A DNA stretch of 64,000 nucleotides from Rosenbergiella nectarea (GTDB lineage Bacteria; Pseudomonadota; Gammaproteobacteria; Enterobacterales; Enterobacteriaceae): positions 1 through 64,000 of the forward strand of contig NZ_FOGC01000002.1 of NCBI RefSeq assembly GCF_900111105.1, read 5' to 3'. The notes beneath the pieces are model-generated. The model saw nothing but the letters and a program-made list of their open reading frames with translations. It had not been told where the DNA came from and did not search any database. A program made the translations under genes and the position numbers. Below are positions 35,506 to 45,991 of this stretch, in pieces; positions within the stretch are counted from its first letter, which is position 1; every line of letters starts with the position of its first letter.

Positions 35506-38145
35506 ATGTCAGAAATTAGTCGAGCCGTTCTTTTCGGCAAACTGGAACCCTTACTCTTTTCCTCGTTAGAGCGCGCGACGGCATTTTGTAGATTACGTGG
35601 CAATCCTTACGTCGAGCTGGTGCATTGGTTGCATCAACTTATGCAGCAGCAGGAAGGCGATCTACAGCAGATTATCCGGCACTTTGCTGTGGATGAGGCC
35701 GCGTTAACCTGCGATATTATTGCCGCGCTGGATGCACTCCCTCGCGGGGCGAGCGCTGTCTCCGATCTATCAGAACATATCGATAGTGCGGTGGAACGTG
35801 CTTGGGTAATTGGATCCCTTAACTTTGGCGTTGATCGTCTGCGTACCGGGCATTTACTTATCGGGATCCTGAAAACCAGGAACCTCGCCACCGTTCTAAA
35901 GGGGATCTCACCGCAATTCACCCGCATCAATGTGGAACGGTTGAGTGAACAGTTCGACACGCTGTTGTCGCAGAGCAAAGCAGCGCAGCAAGCCCCGGTC
36001 GGGCCAATACCACAGCATAGTCTCCCCGCAGCAACGCTGACGCAGTATGGGCAAGAGATGACTCAACGCGCGCGCGACGGGAAGATTGATCCGGTTGTCG
36101 GGCGTGATGAAGAAATCCGGCAACTGATCGATATCTTGATGCGTCGTCGGCAAAATAATCCTCTACTTACCGGTGAGGCAGGAGTGGGTAAAACGGCGGT
36201 GGTGGAAGGCTTTGCGCGCCTTATCGCAACAGGCGATGTGCCCGAGGCCTTACAAAATGTTCAGCTGTGGTTGATCGATATCGGTCTATTACAAGCTGGC
36301 GCGGGGATGAAGGGTGAGTTCGAAGCGCGTTTGCAATCGCTGATTAATGAAGTGCAATCCAGTCCCACGCCGATCATTCTGTTTATTGATGAAATTCATA
36401 CCCTCATTGGCGCGGGTGGCCAGCAAGGTACGGGTGACGCGGCAAATTTACTTAAGCCTGCGTTGGCGAGAGGCCAGCTGCGAACGATTGGTGCCACCAC
36501 TTGGGCAGAGTATAAAAAATATATTGACAAAGACCCCGCACTGACTCGTCGTTTTCAACCGATTCAAGTCCTTGAACCGGATGAGACCAAAGCCGTTCAG
36601 ATGCTACGCAGTACGGTATCACCGTTAGAAAAACATCACCAAGTCCTGCTATTGGATGAAGCGGTCACGGCAGCGGTTAAGCTCTCTCACCGTTATATTC
36701 CTGCACGACAGCTCCCTGATAAAGCGATTGCCTTATTGGATACGGCCTGCGCTCGAGTCGCAGTCAGTCAGAGTGTCCCTCCCGCGCAACTCGCCTATTG
36801 TCACCAGCAGATTGCGGCCCTTGAGGTCGAGATTGAGATTGCAAAACGGGAAGTACGTGTCGCGTTTGGCGATGAGCTGCGCGTCGAGCAGTTAGAAAGT
36901 GCATTAGGCGCCTGCCAAACCGAGTGTGTGGCGTTGACGTCACGTTGGCAGCAAGAGAGAGCATTAGTGAGCCAACTTATTGGGCTACGTGCGCAGCTTC
37001 ACCAAGAAAATCCTGGGCTTCGCCAGCAATTACGGGCGACACAGCAGCAATTGACCGCACTACAGGGGGAAGCTCCGCTATTGTATGCCGTGGTCGATGA
37101 AAACGTTGTGGCTACCGTGGTATCAGAGTGGACCGGTATTCCCTTGGGACGCATGGTGAAAAACGAAATCGATGCGGTATTAACTCTCGCGGACACCTTA
37201 AGTCAACGCGTTATCGGGCAACGCCATGGATTGGAACTGATTGCCAAGCGTGTTTGTACCGCACGTGCGCGCCTCGATGATCCGCATAAACCGCTGGGGG
37301 TCTTTATGCTGTGCGGGCCATCCGGTGTCGGAAAAACGGAAACTGCCTTGGCATTAGCGGAATCTTTATACGGTGGTGAGCAAAATGTGATCACCATTAA
37401 TATGAGTGAGTTCCAAGAATCCCACACTGTATCAACCTTGAAGGGCGCACCTCCTGGTTATGTCGGATACGGAGAGGGAGGCGTCTTAACCGAAGCTGTT
37501 CGCCGTCGTCCTTATAGCGTGGTATTACTCGACGAAATCGAAAAAGCGCATCCCGATGTCCACGAAATTTTCTTTCAAGTTTTTGATAAAGGTTGGATGG
37601 AAGATGGGGAAGGGCGACACATTGATTTTCGTAATACGCTAATTATCCTGACCTCCAATGTGGGAACGGAACTCGTTACCGGAATGTGTACTGATCCGGA
37701 ACGGCTGCCTGATGCCGAGACGCTTGCCTCCGCCTTACGCAGCCCACTATTGCAGGTCTTTCCGCCTGCATTGTTAGGGCGACTCTGGGTGGTGCCTTAT
37801 TATCCATTGAGTGATCAGATGCTCGGCGAAATTGTCCGCCTACAATTAGCCCGCATTCAGCGGCGTTTACTTGAAAATCACCACATCGTCACAGAAATCG
37901 ACGACAGCGTGGCCATGCAAATCGTCCAACGTTGTACGGAAGTGGAATCGGGCGGGCGGATGGTCGATGCAATTATTACTAACACCTTATTGCCTCAAAT
38001 CAGTCAGAAGCTACTGACTGCACGCCGTGACGAGCAACAGTATCAATCGTTACACCTTGGTGTTGAGCAGGGCGAATTCCGTTGTCAGTTTACCCCCAAT
38101 CACGAGGATCAAGTCAGTTTTCAAAATGCATTACATAATACCTAG
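35506..38145 (+). CDS. clpV: ClpV/TssH-type AAA+ ATPase, isolated from any type VI cluster
   Basis: 879 residues from the ATG at 35,506 ([15 protein letters not shown], the usual ClpV start; two in-frame ATGs lie 12 and 21 bp upstream). A ClpN repeat domain about 10-150 is followed by AAA1 with Walker A GEAGVGKT (near residue 223) and Walker B LFIDEIHT, a middle coiled coil about 400-520, and AAA2 with GPSGVGKT (near 604) and [12 protein letters not shown]. The N-domain [16 protein letters not shown] pattern fits ClpV rather than ClpB. ClpV recycles contracted TssBC sheaths. No other T6SS gene lies in the window, and the neighbours are ssb and an efflux operon. It may serve a cluster elsewhere or be a relic. 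Confidence 0.87.
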   Translation: MSEISRAVLFGKLEPLLFSSLERATAFCRLRGNPYVELVHWLHQLMQQQEGDLQQIIRHFAVDEAALTCDIIAALDALPRGASAVSDLSEHIDSAVERAWVIGSLNFGVDRLRTGHLLIGILKTRNLATVLKGISPQFTRINVERLSEQFDTLLSQSKAAQQAPVGPIPQHSLPAATLTQYGQEMTQRARDGKIDPVVGRDEEIRQLIDILMRRRQNNPLLTGEAGVGKTAVVEGFARLIATGDVPEALQNVQLWLIDIGLLQAGAGMKGEFEARLQSLINEVQSSPTPIILFIDEIHTLIGAGGQQGTGDAANLLKPALARGQLRTIGATTWAEYKKYIDKDPALTRRFQPIQVLEPDETKAVQMLRSTVSPLEKHHQVLLLDEAVTAAVKLSHRYIPARQLPDKAIALLDTACARVAVSQSVPPAQLAYCHQQIAALEVEIEIAKREVRVAFGDELRVEQLESALGACQTECVALTSRWQQERALVSQLIGLRAQLHQENPGLRQQLRATQQQLTALQGEAPLLYAVVDENVVATVVSEWTGIPLGRMVKNEIDAVLTLADTLSQRVIGQRHGLELIAKRVCTARARLDDPHKPLGVFMLCGPSGVGKTETALALAESLYGGEQNVITINMSEFQESHTVSTLKGAPPGYVGYGEGGVLTEAVRRRPYSVVLLDEIEKAHPDVHEIFFQVFDKGWMEDGEGRHIDFRNTLIILTSNVGTELVTGMCTDPERLPDAETLASALRSPLLQVFPPALLGRLWVVPYYPLSDQMLGEIVRLQLARIQRRLLENHHIVTEIDDSVAMQIVQRCTEVESGGRMVDAIITNTLLPQISQKLLTARRDEQQYQSLHLGVEQGEFRCQFTPNHEDQVSFQNALHNT

Positions 38146-38503
38146 GGGAGTCATTAATTTGTGAGTCGAATAATTCTCTCAGCAGAGTATTGATATTCTG
38201 CAGCGATAGTTAATGAGGCATTTAAATAGGGTATCGAGTAATAGTCTTCTTACTTAATACTCTATTTAAATTATTTTTATTTTATTTTTTTATATTACTG
38301 CCTCCTTTTCGAAACAACTTAACGCTAGACGATAAATAAAAAATTTACTACCCGCAGCCTTCGCCGCTATTCCATAACGATTGTCGATAAACACTCCGTT
38401 GTTTACACGTCCCATTCTTATCCTATTCTGCCGCGCTTTTACTTCCAATCTCACCAAAAAAAGTTAACAATCAAGCATCTTAATAGTTAAGGGAGTAACG
38501 ATT
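38146..38503. other. 358-bp gap before ytcA-mdtNOP
   Basis: AT-rich, no coding region found. It should hold the efflux operon promoter; ytcA has the ribosome site GGGAG 9 bp before ATG. Confidence 0.5.
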
Positions 38504-38776
38504 ATGCGTCAGCGTGATCAATGGAAAAAGCCTCTGCTCTTAATGCTGGCTGGGTTACTGACTGGCTGCACGCTCTCGCCAGCAATCCCAGTACTGGGGG
38601 CGGCTTTTCCCGCTTGGCTCTTTTGTAGCCTGGCGGGTGCGTTTCTGTTAATCCCGACTCATCTTCTGTTAGCTCGCCAAGGGTGGCTACGTGCATTTTC
38701 CCCACTGGTCATCAGTTATCTGGCCTTAATGTTTATCTATGCCGTCATTGTATGGCTACTTTTCTTTATGGGTTGA
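38504..38776 (+). CDS. ytcA: YtcA-like small lipoprotein of the mdtNOP operon
   Basis: 90 residues. The signal peptide ends in lipobox LTGC (Cys near residue 22), so the mature protein is lipid-modified. Two hydrophobic helices follow (about 35-57 and 66-89), which makes it a membrane protein with a lipid anchor. It matches E. coli YtcA, which is also encoded directly before mdtN. Its function is unknown; location suggests a role in, or modulation of, the MdtNOP pump. The next start is 6 bp after its stop. Confidence 0.88.
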   Translation: MRQRDQWKKPLLLMLAGLLTGCTLSPAIPVLGAAFPAWLFCSLAGAFLLIPTHLLLARQGWLRAFSPLVISYLALMFIYAVIVWLLFFMG

Positions 38777-38782
38777 GTCATC

Positions 38783-39823
38783 ATGACAACATCGAATACC
38801 GCCTTTATTCGACGAAAATGGCCACTATTAGTCGTGGTCTGTTTGGCAATCGTAGCGTTGATTGGCGTTATCGCCTATTTGCAAACCTCTCCCCAGACGA
38901 ATGATGCCTATGTCTATGCGGATACCATTGATGTCGTCCCGGAGGTGAGTGGCCAGATTGTTGAGATGCCTATTCAGGATAATCAGCGGGTGAAAAAAGG
39001 CGATCTACTCTTCAAAATTGATGATCGGCAATACCGGGCAATGTTACTGGATGCACAGTCGCGATTAGCCGCTTTAGATGCTCAAATTCGACTGACCGGG
39101 CGAACGGTCAAAGCTCAAGAGTATAACGCCCAGTCCGTTACCGCGGCGGTAGCCAGGGCGCAAGCCCTGGTACAGCAAACAACCTCTTCTCGTCAGCGGC
39201 TAGAACCGCTCGTCCCGCAAGGATTTGCCTCACAAGAGGAGCTGGACCAAGCCCGTACCGCTGAAAAAGCTGCGCGGGCAGAGCTGAATGCAACCTTACT
39301 CCAAGCGAAACAAGCGACGGCTGCAGTATCAGGCGTGGATGCACTGGTGGCCCAGCGTGAAGGTGCGCTTGCACAGATTGCCTTAGCGACCATTAATCTT
39401 GAGCGCACCGAAGTGAGGGCTCCCTTCTCAGGTACCGTGGTGGCCCTAAAAACGACCACAGGCCAATTTGCTTCGGCGATAAAACCTGTTTTCACACTGA
39501 TTGATAGTGATCACTGGTATGTGGTGGCGAACTTCAGAGAAACTGATCTCAATGATATTCACCCCGGAACGGCCGCGACAATTCGCGTGATGACCGATCA
39601 CCACCATGTCTTTTCAGGGCGTGTCGACTCAGTAGGGGCAGGAGTGCTCGCCAGCGGCGATAGTGTGATTGAAGGTTTACCCGTTATCCAAAAAAGTATT
39701 AATTGGGTTCATGTTTCACAACGCTTCCCGGTAAAAATTGTGGTAACGGATGCCGATCCTCGCCTGTTTCGCTTAGGCGCTTCGGCTACGGCGACCTTAC
39801 AGCTGTGGCCATCTCAGCCATGA
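38783..39823 (+). CDS. mdtN: MdtN, membrane fusion protein of an MdtNOP efflux pump
   Basis: 346 residues (E. coli MdtN 343). HlyD/EmrA-type adaptor: one inner-membrane helix (about 12-33), lipoyl/biotinyl-like halves (DVVPEVSGQIVEMPIQDNQR near 50 and VRAPFSGTVVALKTTTGQF near 215), a coiled-coil hairpin between, and a beta-barrel domain. It bridges MdtO in the inner membrane to outer membrane MdtP. The stop overlaps the mdtO start (ATGA). In E. coli the system has been linked to resistance to sulfa drugs and dyes; substrates here are not known. Confidence 0.9.
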   Translation: MTTSNTAFIRRKWPLLVVVCLAIVALIGVIAYLQTSPQTNDAYVYADTIDVVPEVSGQIVEMPIQDNQRVKKGDLLFKIDDRQYRAMLLDAQSRLAALDAQIRLTGRTVKAQEYNAQSVTAAVARAQALVQQTTSSRQRLEPLVPQGFASQEELDQARTAEKAARAELNATLLQAKQATAAVSGVDALVAQREGALAQIALATINLERTEVRAPFSGTVVALKTTTGQFASAIKPVFTLIDSDHWYVVANFRETDLNDIHPGTAATIRVMTDHHHVFSGRVDSVGAGVLASGDSVIEGLPVIQKSINWVHVSQRFPVKIVVTDADPRLFRLGASATATLQLWPSQP

Positions 39824-41739
39824 GCGCTCGGTCATGGCGAGTACAAGCCAGTGAGGTCTCTAGCGAGCGCTGTCACGCTGCGCTACGGATCACCCTTTCA
39901 TGTTTGGTTATGACCTTACTCTTTCTCAGCCTACAGTTGCCTTTTTTAGCCGTCGCGATCATCGTCGTCTTTTATGTTACCCAAAAAAACGTTGTCCTCA
40001 CTGCAGGCATTGGGCTGGGTTTTATTGTGGTTGCGCTGTTCGCTTTGGGCGGAATGCTACTGATCATCAAGTACACTTACGATTACCCGTTAATTCGCTT
40101 AGTGGCCTCGCTATTCCTGTTTTTCTGGGCGATGTTTTTTATGCGGGTGTTGGGCAAACTGGGCTTAGCTTTTTTTGTCGTTGCCTTGGTACTTATCTAC
40201 GCACAAACCTTCCCCTCCATGACGGGTGAAAGTGAAATTATCGTTCGGCTTATTCTATGGTTATGGATGTCGATGGTTATTGCCATAGGGGTTACCGTGT
40301 TAGTGAATGCTTGCTTCATACAGGCCTATCCACACTATCAGTTTGCTCAGCAGGTTGCCGATCTTTATGAGCAGGCAGCCGATAGATTACAACCCACTCA
40401 GGCTATCAAGGGGCATGCAGGCATCATTATTGCTGAGCATCTCAGTCAAATTCAGACGCTATTTACGCTGGCGAGCTTAACCAACAGTGGTTTCCAAAAA
40501 AATAAAGAAAGTTGGTGCTCACTATCAAATATGGCCATGAGATGTTCAGAATTAGCGGAAATCTATCGACTCAACCCTGATAAAAATGATTCCGGTCACG
40601 CCGCCACGCTCGCACATTGTTTGCGTCAACTAGCCGGGCAAACTCGTCGGCGACAGTTATCAACACCCACCAGCATAGAGATAATAGCTGAAGACCCAAT
40701 ACTCACTGAAATAAGTACGCTATATCATCAATTTACTCGCGGGCGGTCTATCGCCGCACCGCCCGGCGAGACCGAAAAGCTACCCGTGATGGCCGCTGAT
40801 GCTTGGCGTAATCCGGTTTATTTACAGTTTGCCCTGAAGACCTTATTGGCCAGCTTTATTTGCTACCTCTTCTATACCGCGACAGCGTGGCAAGGCGTAC
40901 ATACCATTATGCTCAGTTGTGTCATCGTCGCACAGCCTGGATTGGGCGCGACGTATCAAAAAGCGGGCTTACGCATCATTGGTGCGTTTGCCGCCGCTGC
41001 CGCCGCAGTAGGCTGTATGGTCTTTATTCAGCCCCATCTCGACACGATTGTCGGGCTGCTGTTGATGTGTTTACCGATTTTCGCGCTTTCGGCTTGGCTG
41101 GCGGCGGGCAGTGAACGTATTGCTTATGCAGGGATACAGCTGGGTTTTACCTTTGCGCTGCTTTTTCTGTCCGGGTTTGGTCCGATGAGTAATCTGACGG
41201 AATTACGAGACAGAATGATTGGTATTGTACTGGGCGTCATTGTCGCCTCCCTCGTCTATCTCTACTTATGGCCAGACAGTGATGCTCCGCGGCTACGCGG
41301 GAAAATGGCTACGCTCTATCGACAATTGTCCCGCTATTTTGCTCACTCCGCGCAACAGGCCACTTCTTTACCGATTTACCAATCCGTGGAGCAGGTCACC
41401 GCGCTCGCGACTCGGCTTCACGCTGAACCGTTGGGCAGTACCACCCATCCCTATCAGGATGCTGCACGGTGGCCGATTGAGCAGAGTGTCGATCTCGCCC
41501 AACAGCTCGCCGTACTGGCCACGGGGTATCGCTATTATGCTGACAGTGAGGACTATTTTCTGACTGATGCGGCAACCTGGTTAGAGGATTATGCAACCCA
41601 TCTCGCAAAACAGGGGGAGTATCCTGTCCGGGCAATTCCCTATCCTGATAAGCATAATCCTTATGCCACGGAACTGGGTAACGCTTTACGTCGCCTAACC
41701 GCTTTTCAAACAACTCAGGAAGTCAGTGATGGCGCTTAA
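39820..41739 (+). CDS. mdtO: MdtO, FUSC-type inner membrane component
   Basis: 639 residues from the ATG that overlaps the mdtN stop; an upstream in-frame start would run through mdtN. Two sets of hydrophobic helices (about 30-165 and 330-465), with cytosolic parts between and at the end, as in the FUSC/YccS-like aromatic-acid exporter family and E. coli MdtO (683). It takes the place of the MFS protein in this tripartite pump. The 3' end overlaps mdtP by 11 bp, indicating translational coupling. Confidence 0.88.
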   Translation: MSARSWRVQASEVSSERCHAALRITLSCLVMTLLFLSLQLPFLAVAIIVVFYVTQKNVVLTAGIGLGFIVVALFALGGMLLIIKYTYDYPLIRLVASLFLFFWAMFFMRVLGKLGLAFFVVALVLIYAQTFPSMTGESEIIVRLILWLWMSMVIAIGVTVLVNACFIQAYPHYQFAQQVADLYEQAADRLQPTQAIKGHAGIIIAEHLSQIQTLFTLASLTNSGFQKNKESWCSLSNMAMRCSELAEIYRLNPDKNDSGHAATLAHCLRQLAGQTRRRQLSTPTSIEIIAEDPILTEISTLYHQFTRGRSIAAPPGETEKLPVMAADAWRNPVYLQFALKTLLASFICYLFYTATAWQGVHTIMLSCVIVAQPGLGATYQKAGLRIIGAFAAAAAAVGCMVFIQPHLDTIVGLLLMCLPIFALSAWLAAGSERIAYAGIQLGFTFALLFLSGFGPMSNLTELRDRMIGIVLGVIVASLVYLYLWPDSDAPRLRGKMATLYRQLSRYFAHSAQQATSLPIYQSVEQVTALATRLHAEPLGSTTHPYQDAARWPIEQSVDLAQQLAVLATGYRYYADSEDYFLTDAATWLEDYATHLAKQGEYPVRAIPYPDKHNPYATELGNALRRLTAFQTTQEVSDGA

Positions 41740-43186
41740 AAAAGGGTTCTCATTAACGCTTGGCATCGTGCTGCTCAGCGGCTGCGCCCTAATTCATGAT
41801 GAACCGGTGCAGGTCGAACAGTTACCTGCACAGCAGGCGCAACTCTCTCAGGTTATCCATCTGGCGAATAGTCAGTGGCCGCAAGCACGGTGGTGGGAGG
41901 CTTATCATGACCCGCAACTCTCCAGCTTGATTGTGCTCGGTTTAGCCAACTCGCCTACCTTCCAAGCGGCTAAACTGCGTATTCAACAGTCGCAATCTTC
42001 GGTTGAGGTCGCCCAATCGACATTAGGCATCCAGGCAACCGGCATTGCCGCACAAAATTATATGAGAGTGACCAATCGACAAACGACGTGGCCTTATTCC
42101 ATCTCGCTCCCCACCGATAAACGTGGCCCATGGTACACCCTCAGTACGGTGGGGGTGGGGGCCGATCTCAATATCGATCTATGGGGGGCGAATCGAGCGG
42201 GTGTAGCGGCTGCCATGGGTGAGCAAAACGCGCAATTAGCGCAGACCGCAGGAATACAATTAGATTTGGCCTCGAGTATTGCTCAGCTCTACTTTTCTCT
42301 CCAAGCGAATTACCGGCGTGTGGCGTTATTAACACAGCAGGAAGCGATTGCCGCGTTTTCTCTCAAAGCCCATCAACAGCGTGCGGCGCGCGGTCTTGAA
42401 GACCAGGTTAACATCGCCTCCGCGCAATCGGAGTGGTATAGCGCTCAGCAGCAACGTATCGCCGCGCAGAGCACTATTATGCGTGATCGAGAAAACCTGC
42501 GCGCGTTAACGGGAATGATCGCTCAGCAACCGCTAGTCATCGCGCAGCAACCTTGGCCACAGCTACAGCAAAGCCTACCCGCGTCACTCTCTTTCGATTT
42601 ACTGGCCCGCAGGCCAGATCTGCAAGCGATGAGCCACACTGTCCAGGCTTCGTTAAGCCGTGTGGATGCCGCGAAAGCAGCGTTTTACCCGCATATCGAT
42701 ATCAAAGCCTTTTGGGGCTACAACGCGCTGAGTATCGGCGATTTGTTTAAAAGTTCTTTTCAACAATTTACTATCTTGCCAGGGCTCTATTTACCGCTCT
42801 TCGATGGGGGACGGTTAAATGCGGCGCTCCGTTCAACCCGAACCGCCAGTAACATTCTAATTAAACAGTACAACCAAGCGGTATTAAATGCCGTGAGGGA
42901 TGTGGCGATCACTTCGCAACAATTGAATGATCTCAACCAACAAGTCATATTACAGCAACAGAAAGTGGCTGCCGCGCAGCTGACGACCGACAGCGTGCAA
43001 GCACATTATCAACGGGGATTGACCAGTCTTTATCTGGCTCAAGAAGCGAGACGTGCCACATTAACCCAGCAATTATTATTGGTTGATCTTGATGCCCAGC
43101 AGCTAAGCTGTGATCTGCTATTAATCAAAGCACTGGGGGGCGGGTATCGTGCCGAACAGCCTGCTATTTTAGGTGTTAAACCCTAA
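41729..43186 (+). CDS. mdtP: MdtP, outer membrane efflux lipoprotein
   Basis: 485 residues from ATG 41,729 (AGGAAG upstream; the preceding GTG codon is a less likely start). The signal peptide ends in lipobox LLSGC (Cys 19). TolC/OprM-like: two repeats of outer-membrane barrel plus long periplasmic helices, with PDLQAMSHTVQASLSRVDAA and YNQAVLNAVRDVAITSQQL. It forms the exit duct of the MdtNOP pump. Length matches E. coli MdtP (488). It ends just before a hairpin. Confidence 0.9.
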   Translation: MALKKGFSLTLGIVLLSGCALIHDEPVQVEQLPAQQAQLSQVIHLANSQWPQARWWEAYHDPQLSSLIVLGLANSPTFQAAKLRIQQSQSSVEVAQSTLGIQATGIAAQNYMRVTNRQTTWPYSISLPTDKRGPWYTLSTVGVGADLNIDLWGANRAGVAAAMGEQNAQLAQTAGIQLDLASSIAQLYFSLQANYRRVALLTQQEAIAAFSLKAHQQRAARGLEDQVNIASAQSEWYSAQQQRIAAQSTIMRDRENLRALTGMIAQQPLVIAQQPWPQLQQSLPASLSFDLLARRPDLQAMSHTVQASLSRVDAAKAAFYPHIDIKAFWGYNALSIGDLFKSSFQQFTILPGLYLPLFDGGRLNAALRSTRTASNILIKQYNQAVLNAVRDVAITSQQLNDLNQQVILQQQKVAAAQLTTDSVQAHYQRGLTSLYLAQEARRATLTQQLLLVDLDAQQLSCDLLLIKALGGGYRAEQPAILGVKP

Positions 43187-43189
43187 TTA

Positions 43190-43219
43190 TCCCTTGGCCG
43201 ACCTAGGGTCGCCAAGGGA
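43190..43219. terminator. Hairpin between mdtP and the convergent permease gene
   Basis: TCCCTTGGC / GCCAAGGGA perfect 9-bp stem in a 46-bp intergenic space between convergent genes; likely bidirectional terminator. Confidence 0.6.
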
Positions 43220-43232
43220 CTTCCCCACCTTA

Positions 43233-44693
43233 TTAACCGGCCTGCACCGGCCCAATCAAGCGGCGTAATAACGGGATTAATAGCGCAAGCACTAATGCGG
43301 TTACTCCAGAAGCGATTGCCAGTAAGATAAACAGATGGCTATATCCTGGGTTGGTGAACAGGGGAGTCGAGCCTTGTGCGGTCGGCATCGCTTGCGATAA
43401 ATAGCCCGCAAGGATAGAGGCAATCCCGGAAATCATCATCCAGGTTCCCATCAACAAGCCTTGGTATTGTTGCGGAGCCAGACGACCAATCATGGCGTAG
43501 CCTATCGGTGAGATCAGCAGTTCGCCAATACTTTGCAGTAAGTAACTCCAAACTATCCATTGAAAATCCACTAATCCATTAGAACCGGCAAGACCTATAC
43601 CGATAGGAAGTACTAACATGCCTCCACCCATAAAGAGTAAGGATGCGGCAAATTGACTGGGAATATCGATGGTTATTCCACGCGCACGGAGCCGTTTAAA
43701 GAGCAGGGCAAGTAGCGGTCCGCCTAAGACAATGACCAGCGTATTGATATCTTGTATCCACTGTGGGGCGATATGCCAGCCAAAGAGTTGTAAATTAAGG
43801 TTATTTTCGGCGAACAACATCAGACCCATCGGAGCAAGTTGATACAGAGACCAAAAGACCAATGACCCGAGGGTCAGGATGAGGTAGGCAATCATTCGGG
43901 AACGTTCTGCGGCGACCTTATGTCGACCTGTAATAATACAGAGAGCAATAAGGACTAAAGTACCAAGGCCCAAAACGAAGTAACTACTTACTTCGGAATG
44001 AGTAAGCATGACCTTCACCACGGGAAGCAACAGCAATAAGATCACACAGCCGATCACCAGCCGTTGGCGCATCACCGGCCGTGAAGTGTGACTCAGTGGT
44101 GTATTGAGGTCGGCCAAATGACGCCAGAAGATCCCAGTAAGTACGATGGCGATAAGGTTACCGAGGGTCGCAAATAAAAATAGGGCATGATAATCCAGGC
44201 TCAACTGAAAATAACCGGCAGCGGTAAAGCCCATAAAAAAGCCCAAATTCATCCCAGCATAATTCCACAGAAAGGCCGATTCGCGACGGGGATCATTGGG
44301 GGTAAATCGTTGGGTCAGCATCATGTTTATACAGGTAACATTCAGGCCACTACCGGTTAAAAATAGCGCCAGGCCCCAATATAGACCGTCCATCTGGGCA
44401 CTCGATAGCAGATAACAACCGATGACCTGTAATACCATACCGATGACAAACAGATTACGGTTACTGAGGAACCGCCCGCCAAGGTAGCCGCCGAATAAAT
44501 GCAGCCCATAATTAAAGGCACCAAAGATCCCCATAATGGCGTTGGCCGAGTGTTCACTGAAGCCTAATTTTTTGGTGGCGTAAAGTACTAGCGAAGAATA
44601 GAGTACCGCGAACCCCATGGTGGAAAACATCTGTATGAAGCAAAGAATATTTGCTCCAGCGATTTTATTCTGTTTTTGAAGTGTAACGTCCAA
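43233..44693 (-). CDS. POT-family (peptide:H+) MFS transporter, non-standard TM1
   Basis: 486 residues with about 12-14 membrane helices. The C-terminal signature SIGELLISPIGYAMIGRLAP and GTWMMISGIASILAGYLSQ place it in the proton-dependent oligopeptide transporter (POT/PTR2) family, like E. coli DtpA-D. However, TM1 reads CFIQMFSTMGFAVLYSSLVL and lacks the ExxERFxYYG motif that couples protons to peptide transport in typical members. So the substrate or coupling may differ. Single gene, with the terminator hairpin shared with mdtP. A dtp symbol is not assigned because orthology is unclear. Confidence 0.82.
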   Translation of the reverse strand: MDVTLQKQNKIAGANILCFIQMFSTMGFAVLYSSLVLYATKKLGFSEHSANAIMGIFGAFNYGLHLFGGYLGGRFLSNRNLFVIGMVLQVIGCYLLSSAQMDGLYWGLALFLTGSGLNVTCINMMLTQRFTPNDPRRESAFLWNYAGMNLGFFMGFTAAGYFQLSLDYHALFLFATLGNLIAIVLTGIFWRHLADLNTPLSHTSRPVMRQRLVIGCVILLLLLPVVKVMLTHSEVSSYFVLGLGTLVLIALCIITGRHKVAAERSRMIAYLILTLGSLVFWSLYQLAPMGLMLFAENNLNLQLFGWHIAPQWIQDINTLVIVLGGPLLALLFKRLRARGITIDIPSQFAASLLFMGGGMLVLPIGIGLAGSNGLVDFQWIVWSYLLQSIGELLISPIGYAMIGRLAPQQYQGLLMGTWMMISGIASILAGYLSQAMPTAQGSTPLFTNPGYSHLFILLAIASGVTALVLALLIPLLRRLIGPVQAG

Positions 44694-44861
44694 CCTAACC
44701 CCTTAACGCTAATTTCGTTATTACCAAAAGCTGATTAGGAAAATTGCCAGTTTTTGAACGCTCAAACAACTGTCAATAGGATAAAAAGCGCTGTAAATAA
44801 CTTATATCAGAGACTTTAACTGTAATTTTTTATTACCGTAGCCAATAAGTGAGGATTAGCG

Positions 44862-45284
44862 ATGCAATATATTCTTACTCCAACGCTTAATACGACCGAC
44901 CAGCAAGAGCTACTTTTTGGGTTACGACGCTACAATCACACTTTTCTGCCACCGCAAGACGTAGGGCATTTCGGGGTATATTGCCGTGATGCGCAGGGCG
45001 TAATGTTGGGTGGACTGAATGCCTCCATTAAAGGTCAGTGGTTATGCATTGATTATTTGTGGGTGGATGAGTCAGTTCGGGGGCAGGGAATGGGGGGACG
45101 GTTATTGCAGCAAGCGGAAGGCCACGCTCAGCACCTAGGGTGCCAATTAAGTTTAGTCGATACATTCAGCTTCCAAGCGCCCCTGTTCTACACAAAGCTT
45201 GGCTATCAGACCGTCATGACGTTGCAAGATTTCCCTAAGGTCGGCATGCAACGCCACTACTTACGTAAAGACTTAAACTTGTAG
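44862..45284 (+). CDS. GNAT-family N-acetyltransferase
   Basis: 140 residues. One GNAT domain: substrate-side strands around [20 protein letters not shown] and the acetyl-CoA motif [15 protein letters not shown] (residues about 74-88), then a FYTKLGYQ C-terminal motif near residue 112. It transfers an acetyl group from acetyl-CoA to an unknown amine. It overlaps the convergent glutathione transferase gene by 12 bp. Confidence 0.88.
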   Translation: MQYILTPTLNTTDQQELLFGLRRYNHTFLPPQDVGHFGVYCRDAQGVMLGGLNASIKGQWLCIDYLWVDESVRGQGMGGRLLQQAEGHAQHLGCQLSLVDTFSFQAPLFYTKLGYQTVMTLQDFPKVGMQRHYLRKDLNL

Positions 45285-45911
45285 CGATTGATAACTGACC
45301 ATAACATGACGTTGGTATGCAGGCCGTTGGATCAGCCGGTGGTAATATTCTTCTAGCGCGGGGAAGTGTTGTTGGCCAATCCCTAACTGATAATAGCGGT
45401 AGAGAAGATGGCCTAATTGAATATCGGCCAGACTAAAGTGCTCACCGGCTAAATAGGGATATTGGTTAAGCTGTTGCTCGGCGATGGCTAATTTATGCTC
45501 AAAACGGCTAATCGCTCGCTCAATCGCGGGCAGATCGCGATCTTCGGCCGGGGTACGAACCAATTGCCAAAAAATGGGTTGGGTGAAGAGTGACGTCACA
45601 CTGACTTTTGCCCATTCTGCCCAGCGATCCACTTCACATCGAGCAAAAATCTCTTCAGGCCAAAACGTCTCTGGGGCATAACGACTGGCTAAATAGCGGA
45701 GGATTGCCCCACTTTCCCATAGCGGAGCATGATCATCATCCTGCAACACCGGGATGGTACGATTGGGATTCAGTTGATAGAACGCGTCACTGTCCAGCCC
45801 ACCAAAGTGATGGCCGTAATCGTAACGTTGAAAGTCGAGCCCTAATTCCCCAATACACCACATAACGGCTTGGACATTTGAAGAGGTTTCTCTTCCCCAT
45901 ACCTGCAACAT
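45273..45911 (-). CDS. Glutathione S-transferase family protein
   Basis: 212 residues. N-terminal thioredoxin-like domain (1-80) with a Ser/Asn-type active start ([13 protein letters not shown]), cis-Pro in RTIPVLQDD and the ES motif of [11 protein letters not shown]; a helical C-terminal domain follows with [18 protein letters not shown]. It probably conjugates or reduces electrophiles with glutathione. Single gene, divergent from the monooxygenase pseudogene. Similar to several E. coli GST paralogues; no exact orthologue assigned. Confidence 0.9.
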   Translation of the reverse strand: MLQVWGRETSSNVQAVMWCIGELGLDFQRYDYGHHFGGLDSDAFYQLNPNRTIPVLQDDDHAPLWESGAILRYLASRYAPETFWPEEIFARCEVDRWAEWAKVSVTSLFTQPIFWQLVRTPAEDRDLPAIERAISRFEHKLAIAEQQLNQYPYLAGEHFSLADIQLGHLLYRYYQLGIGQQHFPALEEYYHRLIQRPAYQRHVMVSYQSLQV

Positions 45912-45991
45912 ATTTAGCCTCCAGAGCTATAGCCTTTTTACGCGTTATCTCTTAACGTAGAAGCTTCATGGCATGAGGTAAAGAAAAACGA

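Noticed and set aside
35506-43186. Type VI secretion island around clpV
   Set aside because: The following genes are ytcA-mdtNOP efflux components, not tss genes.
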